Shown here piece after piece: positions 53,701 through 62,700 of a stretch of DNA of 64,000 nucleotides; position 1 is the first letter of the stretch, and every line of letters begins with the position of its first letter. The DNA is taken from positions 1 to 64,000 of the forward strand of contig JAGFBZ010002860.1 in assembly GCA_018398805.1 (NCBI GenBank). The letters are read 5' to 3'. The DNA comes from Hirundichthys speculiger (taxonomy: Eukaryota; Chordata; Actinopteri; Beloniformes; Exocoetidae). The notes under the pieces are model-generated. The model ran no database searches. It had not been told where the DNA came from and worked only from the letters and a program-made list of their open reading frames with translations. The translations under genes and the position numbers were made by a program.

Positions 53701-56700
53701 TTACGACATCCGAATTCCCTCTGAGGTCTATGAGACGTTAAATGAGTCTTCTCTGCAGCCAGACAGGACGGCATCTCATGTCCCTGAGAGTGTTTACTCA
53801 CTGCGGGTAAGGAGTAATAATGTGCATGGCATAATTTAACAAGGGGTTGGAAAATGAAATGAGTGTGACCACTCTGGTCTGACCACTGTACAGGACTTGT
53901 ATATGTCATTCCCAAGATGAACTGACGCTGTATTGGCCACAAAAGGAGGCCCTACACCATACTAATAAATGATTGTGCTCTAAAACCAGGTGTTTCAGTT
54001 TCATTGTCCAACCTCTGTACATTTCCTTAGTATTTGGTATCATTGCCTTTAAACTGTCTGACTTGGGTCAAACATTTTGAGTTTCCTTCCTGAAGCTTCT
54101 CAAAATAGTTTGCAGGAATTTTGGTCCGTTCCTCCAGACAGAACTGGTGCAACTGAGTCAGATTTGTAGGTCGCCTTGCTCTCTTTTTCAGCTCGGCCCA
54201 CAAATTTTCTACAGGACTGGGATCAGAGCTTTGTGTTGGCCTCTCCAAAATATTGACTCTGTTGTCCTTATTCTGCTTCGTAACTAATTTGGCAGTATAC
54301 TTGGGGTCATTGTCCATTTGGAGGACCCATTTTCGCCCAAGTTTTAACTTCCTGGCTGATGTCTTGAGTTGTTGCTTAAATCTTTCTACATAATGTTCTT
54401 TACTCAGGATGCCATCTACTTTGTCAAGTGCACCAGTCTCTCCTGCAGTAAAACAGTCCCTCAACATGATGCTGCCACCCCCGTACTTCACAGTTGGGAT
54501 GCTGTTCTCAGACCTGCAAGCTTCCCTGTTTTTCCTCCAAATTTAACAGTGGTCATTATGGCCAAACAGTTCAGTTTTAGTTTCATCAGATCAGGACATG
54601 TCTCGAAAATGTTAAGGTCTTTATCCCTGTGGCAATTTGCAATCTGTTTGTTTTGGAGACTGGCTGAGTGGTCTTTCAGTCCATGTTGGTCCAAGACTGA
54701 TTTTTCTCTAACCAGCTTCAGCAGCATCTTCACAAGATGTTTCGTTTTTGTTCTGGGGTTGATGCGGCACATTTCACACCAAATCAGGTTCATCTCTGAC
54801 AGAACTGTCTCCTGCCGGAGCGATATGATGGCTGGACGTCCTCATGGTAGTTTTACTTGTGTATAATTGCTTGAACAGGTGAACGTGGAACCTTCAGGCA
54901 TCTGGAAATCGTATCCAAGGATGAGTCAAACTTGTGGAGGTCCAGAGTTTTCTTCCTGATATCTTGGCTGATTTCTTTTTATTCTTCCGTGACGGCACAC
55001 AAGGAGGCAGTGTGATAAAGGTGTAGCTTGAAATACAGCCACAGGTGTGCCTCCAGTTAACCTATCAGAAGCTTTCAAAACTATGACAATTGTTTAAAGG
55101 AATAGTAATCAAAGTGTATGTGAACTTCTGACTTTGAAGAAGGTAATAAAAAAATCTCATTATTCTGCCATCTGGTTAATAGAAATAATATTAGTAATCT
55201 TAAGTGACCTAAAACAGGAAATGTTCAGTCTGATTAGCTGTCTGACAGTGAAGAACAAAAGTTAGATGTTTTCTTATATGTAAGCTTGTGGTTTCAACCT
55301 TGTTTGTTGAGGTCCGTAATTAGAGATGTGCATTAACCAAATACGTGGTAGATCAGCTGTCTTCAACTTTGAATCAGTTGGTTTTGTTTTTATTGTGCGT
55401 AGGCATACTGCAGCATTCTGTACCTGAAGCCTCGGATGCAGGTGATGGTTCGCGGTCAGAAAGTGAAATCTCAGCTCATCGCTAAGAGCCTGGCCTACAT
55501 CAGGAAGGACCACTACAAGCCTAATTTCCTGGTAAGCTCCTCCACATGTTTTGTGTTCATTTTTATTACTAGTACATTTTTTTGACATTGCCAACTTTTT
55601 TTTGTTGTTGTTGTTCTTAAATATCATTACAGAACAAACGCGTCTCCATCACGTTCGGGTATAACACCAAAAGTAAACACCAGTACGGTGTTTTGATGTA
55701 TCACAAGAACAGGCTCATCAAAGCCTATGAACGTGTGGGCTGCCAGCTTAAGGTGGGTTTGTTCTGCTCAGACTTGAGCGTATTTATTCCCTGTTATTTC
55801 GGGGGAGGTGGAGATGTCACCATCTGACAACTCTTTATGCTCTGCAGGCCAACAACAAAGGTGTTGGGGTCATTGGAGTCATAGAGTGCAACTTCCTGGA
55901 TCCTACCCACAACAAGCAGAGCTTCAATGAGACAGATAAGTACAGGTAATAACACTGACAGTGTACTCAATGGTCACGCAATAGAAGAACACATTTTAAT
56001 TAATTATAGAAATGTTATTGTAATGGATCCATGAAAGTTTGACATGCTTATTTTCATGTAACAGAAAAACCATGAGCAATTTGGCCATCAAGCTGGAGGA
56101 GTACTGGAACGAAATACGCTATAGGGCGACGAAGGAAAACCCAAACAGCACTGTCCCTGTGGAAGACACCATGTCAGTAGAGCTCGCAGTACATGGCATC
56201 ATGCATTCTGATTGTATATTTGTTTAACCAAATTGACTCCTCAGGAAGCGACCGGATCAGAACTGGGTGCAGTGTGACGACTGTCTGCGCTGGCGCAAAC
56301 TCCCAGATGGAATTGACTGCACCAAGCTGCCAGATAAATGGTACTGCCGGATGAACCCTGATCCTCAGTTCAGGTAACTAGAAAAGTCGTGGAAGGATCA
56401 ACATGTGGTTGTGGTTCCTGCATTTCATCTGACCCTTAACCTGAATCCATCTGTGTCAAACTGAAGTCGCTGGACGTAGTTAAGAAGGTCCACACGCGTA
56501 TGTGTGAGGTCTCATAGCTGATGGTACACGTGGAGTAAAAATCAACCCATGATGTCTGGTTTACAGCAAAACAGAACCATGTCAAGGCACAGATCTGGAA
56601 AAATGGCACAAGTATATTTATGCAAGATTTAAGATTCCCACGACTGACTGAATTCAATTCAGTTCAATTCAATTTTATTTGTATAGCGTCTGTTACGATG

Positions 56701-59700
56701 TCAATTGTCTCTAGGTGCTTTACAGAGACCCAGAGCATGACCCCCAAGCAAATATCATTAACTAAAAATAGAATATTGAATCCTAAACAAGGATAATGGC
56801 AGGTAAAAAAGGAAAGAGGGAAAAAAAACCTCTAAGCCAAACAGTGGCAAGAAAAAACTCCACTTTAAGAGGAAGAAACCTTTAGCAGGACCTGGATCAT
56901 ATGGGGGGACTTTCCTGCTGAAGACCAGCCGGGTAAAGAAAGAAAAGGGGAGACAGGACAGAGAGAGGAGAGCACACAAGTGACTGAATGAAATGACTAC
57001 ATAAACAGATGCAGGTAGCAGCGCTGAGGTGAGATGGTCAGAGGAACACATCTACACACACAGGTGGAGGTAAATGCTGGGATGGACAGAGGATGGAACT
57101 GCGAGTCAGCATGTAACTCAGGAAACTCTGGCCTGCAAACATTCAGAAAGAAAAGAGGGAAAAAAAAGTGTGTGTGTGAGGGGGGGCAGCACAACAAACT
57201 ACAGGAAAGAAAATGGAGCACAGTTACAGTAACAAGGTGCTCCTAATTAACTATGGAATGATTAATTATGGAGGAGGAAAGGGAAGGAAGGGAGAGGAGC
57301 AGTGGAGACACCGCTCAGCAGATCATGTTGGCGTCCCCCTGCAGCGTAGGCCTATAGCAGCATAGCTATGATGAAGCTGTGATTAAGACGAGCTACTCTA
57401 GTCTGAGCTCCTACAACTATGGCGATAACTATTAGCCCCTACACACTGTTGTTTAGAGTCTAAACAATAGTGTGTGTCTAAACTTTAGACTAACTGTAGG
57501 CTTTACTGAACAGAAATGTTTTTCAATTTAGTTTTAAAAATGGAGGTAGTATCAGCCTCCTGAACCCAAATTGGTAGCTGGTTCCATAAACAATAAACTG
57601 AACAGTGATGAAAATATTTGAGCAACTCCCAGTACCGTGCGAGGAGGAAGGCGATAGTTTGCAGCGTGACTCTGCAGCAGGGGCTCAGGAGACGTGTCAG
57701 CAGCCCTGAAATGAGAGTGCTCTGGATCGTTATCTGGGACAAGGGTTTATTTGTGGCTCAGAGTCTGGGGTAGGTAGTTCTCCAGACACAACATCAACAA
57801 GTGTCCCAGCCGTACCATGTGTTCAAATGACCTTTGGCAGTGTACTGGTGGGGGGAGACAAAGTGCACGCGTTATATATGTACGATAGAAATGCAGACGA
57901 TTTATGTAAGATGAGTGAGTTTCCTCGACTGTGTTAAAGTGAGTAAACCAGTAAACACCCCCCCCCACACACACACACACACACACACACCTGATTTAGC
58001 CTCGGTGCTTAAATAGACCTTAACAGGATTCGTTGGCTTCTTTAGAGTTGGCATCAGTTGACAGTCTGGATGAGCTTCGGTGTTGAACTTGAATGTGTGC
58101 CACGCTTAAAGTCATCATTCACACATTTATGGGGGTTATTTCTTCCAAAGTTTCTTTCACCAAAGACTGTGAATGGTCTGAATAAATGCATAAATTATTA
58201 TTATTCAGTTAAACATTTGAGTAATAACGTAGTAACGAGTATATTCTTGCTTTTTGGAGTACTGTGACGTGATTTTCATTTAAATACATCTTTGAAATCT
58301 GTGTATTTGTGAGTCTGCAATAAAACAAAACTGCAGAGAACATTTCTTAGATATCAGGGAAATATATTCAAAGTTAAATCAGCGTGTAGCTTTTTTTCCA
58401 TTTTCATTCTTTGCCTGTTTCACCCCTCCAGGAGCTGCCAGGGTGGAGGAGGAGCCCGAGGACTCTGATACTGACCAACCATCCTACCGCAAGACCTACA
58501 AACAACAGTGAGTCCACAGTTTTTTAAAGTGCATCAGAGATTTTGGATTCCACACTGGCTCCATGTGAACCCTTACTTCAGCCTTGTATTTATTGCAGAG
58601 AAAGGGAGGACAGAAGGAGACAAGAGAAGAAGATACATCAGGTAGATATTAATCATTTCTCCGAGGCGGCTTGCATTTTTGTCCACGTGTTGTTTCATCT
58701 TTACCTCAGTGCTGTGTGATGTATATTTAATTATTTTAATGCAGATCTTGGCGTCCAACTCCATGAAGTTTTTGGAGGCTGGTAGAAACGGCTAAAATGA
58801 TTATCTTTAATTGAAACAGCACAAAGGAACATTTGCTATTTTTGAGCTCAGCAGGGCCCTCTAGTGGTCCAGAGATCCGGTCCCTTATATAGCATTGCTC
58901 AAGATTTCCTCTTTAGGCTCCTGCTCGGCCGGGCTCTCATTTTCACATCTGTCAATACCGTTTCTGAGTCTCTTAGAAACCTCTGCCACGATGTCCAATG
59001 TCGCTGTGTGAGTTAGTTTCCTCATAGCTGATGTGTGACTTAGTACAGAGAAGTGATGCACACTTGTCACAAGAGACAAGTCGGCCTGGAGTCACTGTGT
59101 CTGGTTTTTGCCAACAGGAAGAACCAGAGACATGATATTATCACAGAAGGAAACCTGAATGTGGTTTAGAAATATTAGGAATACTTATTTTTCAGTAATG
59201 ACAAAATGACTATCTCTTTTCCTATCCAGGCCCCTCACCCTGGGGCCCTACAGGGGGCTGCGGTGAAGACTGAATCCTCTGCTCAGATCCCCACCAGCAT
59301 TTCACAAAAGGGTAAGAAAATGTAGTCCGTGTATCCAGTACCGCAGGAAGTAAGGGGTGCTGGGGGTGCTGCAGTCCCGCCAACAGTTGGGGGACTGCAG
59401 CACCTCAAAAATGTAAAAACAAAAAAGAAAAACATTGAAAACAAGGGAAAAAATGTGGTAGGAAAAAAAAATAAAATGTTTAAAATGTACTATAAATTCC
59501 AGTGGTCTGGTTTAATGTTTATTACAGTATTATTCAGTGGCGGCTCGTGCATTTGGTACCTGGGCCAGTGCAGGTTCAACTACTTAATCCACCATGAGGT
59601 TAAAATTGACCTTTCGGTAAGCACCGCCCCCTTCTTAGTTGCTGTTGCTAGGTTGGACAAACTTTCTGCTCCTCCGTTAAGGACTGTGTTAATTCGCTAT

Positions 59701-62700
59701 TTTTCCGATGCCTATCATCAGTATTTATATTATACTAGAATAATTCCATGGTGGAATATTGCTTCTGGGGACCTGCAACAGTGACTCAAGGTGTCCAGAA
59801 CGTTTGGAGGAGACATTTTTTATTCCCTTTCCCAAGCCGAAACGAACGCTGGAAAAATGCAGTGTGGGTTAAGTTGTGTTCGTTCACACAAGCAACTGAA
59901 CGTGAGGGAAAGTTACAAAACACACCTACATTTGCTCCAAGGTAGGTTTACTTTATTTAGTTGATGATTGATTTAACCACCGTTCAGTCAAAGTAATAAT
60001 ATGATTTAGCAGCAGGGAGGAGGATGAGTTCTCTGTTAGCATTAGCTCTGGTCCATTAGGTCTGTCCCACACCAGAGCTATGTTAACATGAGACTGCCGA
60101 AGCATTGTATTAATATAATTGATAAAGTGATGTTAACATCACTAGCCTTACCTTTTACCTAACAAAATAAATATCTAGGGCCATATATATTTGTAGACAA
60201 CGAGGCAGGCTTACAGCTGGCTAGCGAGCTCTGGTCCATAGTGGAGAAGTCATTGACATTGGACCAGAGCTAATGCTAACTGAGAACTCATCACCCTCCC
60301 AGCTACTAAATCATATTATTACTTTTTACTAAATGGTGGTTAAATCAATCATCTAATAAACAAAGTAAACTTACCTTGGATCAAATGTAGGTGTGTTTTG
60401 TAACTTTCCTCACCTTCAGTTGTGGACGGACACAACTCAACCTCCAGCGTTTGTTTCGGCTTGGGAAAGGGAATAAAAAAATGTCCCTCCAAACGTTCTG
60501 GACACCTCGAGTCACTGTTGCAGGTCCCCAGCAGCAATATTTCACCATGGAGTTATTATAGTATAATATTAACACTGATGATACACATCGGAAAAATTGC
60601 GAAATTAAAACAGTCCCTTAATGCAGGAGGAGCAAGTTTGTCCGACCTTAGCAACAGTAACTAGGGAGGGGGCGGTGCTTACCGAAAGGTTAATTATACA
60701 AGCCACCGATACAAAAAACGCAATATAACAAGAAGAGGGCGCTGCGTAATTTAGAGATTACGCATCACCGTATTACTTGCATACATTTTTATTCACTTCA
60801 TGCTGTGGCATGATCTCATTCAGAAGTTTGCTGTGGAGGAAACCAAGGAGATCTTTGGGACATTTCCCTTCAAAGTCCGTCATGGCCTACATGACAGTCA
60901 CTTCTGTTTTTAAACTGGTCAAATCAATCAAATAGAGCTCCGTGGCTCTGGTGTCAAGCTGGAAAAGGTTGGAATGCTGGAATTTATTTCTGATATGTCT
61001 GAAACTGCTGGTGGTCGAGGAGGGACAGGAACATTAGTTGTTCATGATCTTTAAATCGGTTCTGTATCTGGCAGATAAGGTTGTCCAGAACACTGTTCTT
61101 GTACTGTGCGCATATACCTCCGTGCACTGGCCCTCTGCTTGTGCTCGAAACACCTGAAATGCGCTCAGTGAAAGGTAGATGTCATCATATATGTTCCTCT
61201 CTGCGCAATGGTGTCACAAAACTACACTGCTCAAAAAAATTAAAGGAACACTTTGAAAACACATCAGATCTCAATGGGAAAAAAAATCATGCTGTTTATT
61301 TATACTGATATGGACTGGGTGATGTGTTTGGAACAAAAGGATGCCACATCATTTGATGGAAATAAAAATTACCAACCTACAGAGGGCTGAATTCAAAGAC
61401 ACCGCAAAAATTACAGTGAAAAAATGATGCAGCAGGCTAGTCCATTGTGCTGAAATTTCATTGCAGCAACTCAAAATGGTATCCAGTAATTTGTATGGCC
61501 CCCACGTGCGTGTATGCATGCCTGAAAACATCAGGGCATGCTCCTAATGAGACGACGGATGGCGTCCTGGGGTATCTCCTCCCAGATCTGGACCAGGGCA
61601 TCACTGAGCTCCTGGACAGTCTGAGGTGCAACCTGGCGGCATCGGATGGATGGAAACATAATGTCCCAGAGGTGTTCTATTGGATTTAGGTCAGGCGAGC
61701 GTGGGGGCCAATCAGTGGTATCAATTCCTTCATCCTCCAGGAACTGCCTGCATACTCTCGCCACATGAGGCCGGGCATTTCATGCACCAGGAGGAACCCA
61801 GGACCCACTGCACCAGCATAGGGTCTGACAATGGGTGCAAGGATTTCATCCCCATACCTAATGGCAGTCAGGGTGCTGTTGTCTAGCCTGTATAGGTCTG
61901 TGGTCCCTCCATGGATATGCCTCCCCAGACCATCACTAACCCACCACCAAACCGGTCATGCTGAACGATGTTACAGGCAGCATAACGTTCTCCACGGCTT
62001 CTCCAGACCCTTTCACCTCAGTCACATGTGCTCAGGGTGAACCTGCTCTCATCTGTGAAAAGCACAGGGCGCCAGTGGCGGACTTGCCAATTCCGGTGTT
62101 CTGTGGCAAATGCCAATCGAGCTCCACGGTGCCGGGCAGTGAGCACAGGGCCCACTAGAGGACGTCGGGCCCTCAGGGCACCCTCATGAAGTCTGTTTCT
62201 GATTGTTTGGTCAGAGACATTCACACCAGTGGCCTGCTGGAGGTCATTTTGTAGGGCTCTGGCAGTGCTCCTCCTGCTCCTCCTTGCTCCTCCTTGCACA
62301 AAGCACATACCGGTCCTGCTGATGGGTTGTAGACCTTCTACGGCCCTGTCCAGCTCTCCTGGAGTAACTGCCTGTCTCCTGGAATCTCCTCCATGCTCTT
62401 GAGATTGTGCTGGGAGACACAGCAAACCTTCTGGCAACGGCACGTATTGATGTGCCATCCTGGAGGAGTTGGACTGCCTGTGCAACCTCTGTATGGTCCA
62501 GGTATCGCCTCATGCTAACAGTAGTGACAGTGACCCTAGCCAAATGCTAAACCTGTCAAAAAGAGTCAGAAAAGATGAGGAGGGGAAAAAAAATGTCAGT
62601 GGCCTCCACCTGTAAAACCATTCCTGTTTTAATGGTCTTCTCGTTGTTGCCCCTCTAGTGCACCTGTTGTTAAGTTCATTAACACCAAAGCAGCTGAAAC

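Larger units (their letters stand above)
56374..58431 (+). other. morc3 intron 11
   Basis: Mostly the dispersed repeat at 56650-58010, with a G/AC-rich tract at 57958-57990. No gene is supported. Confidence 0.7.
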
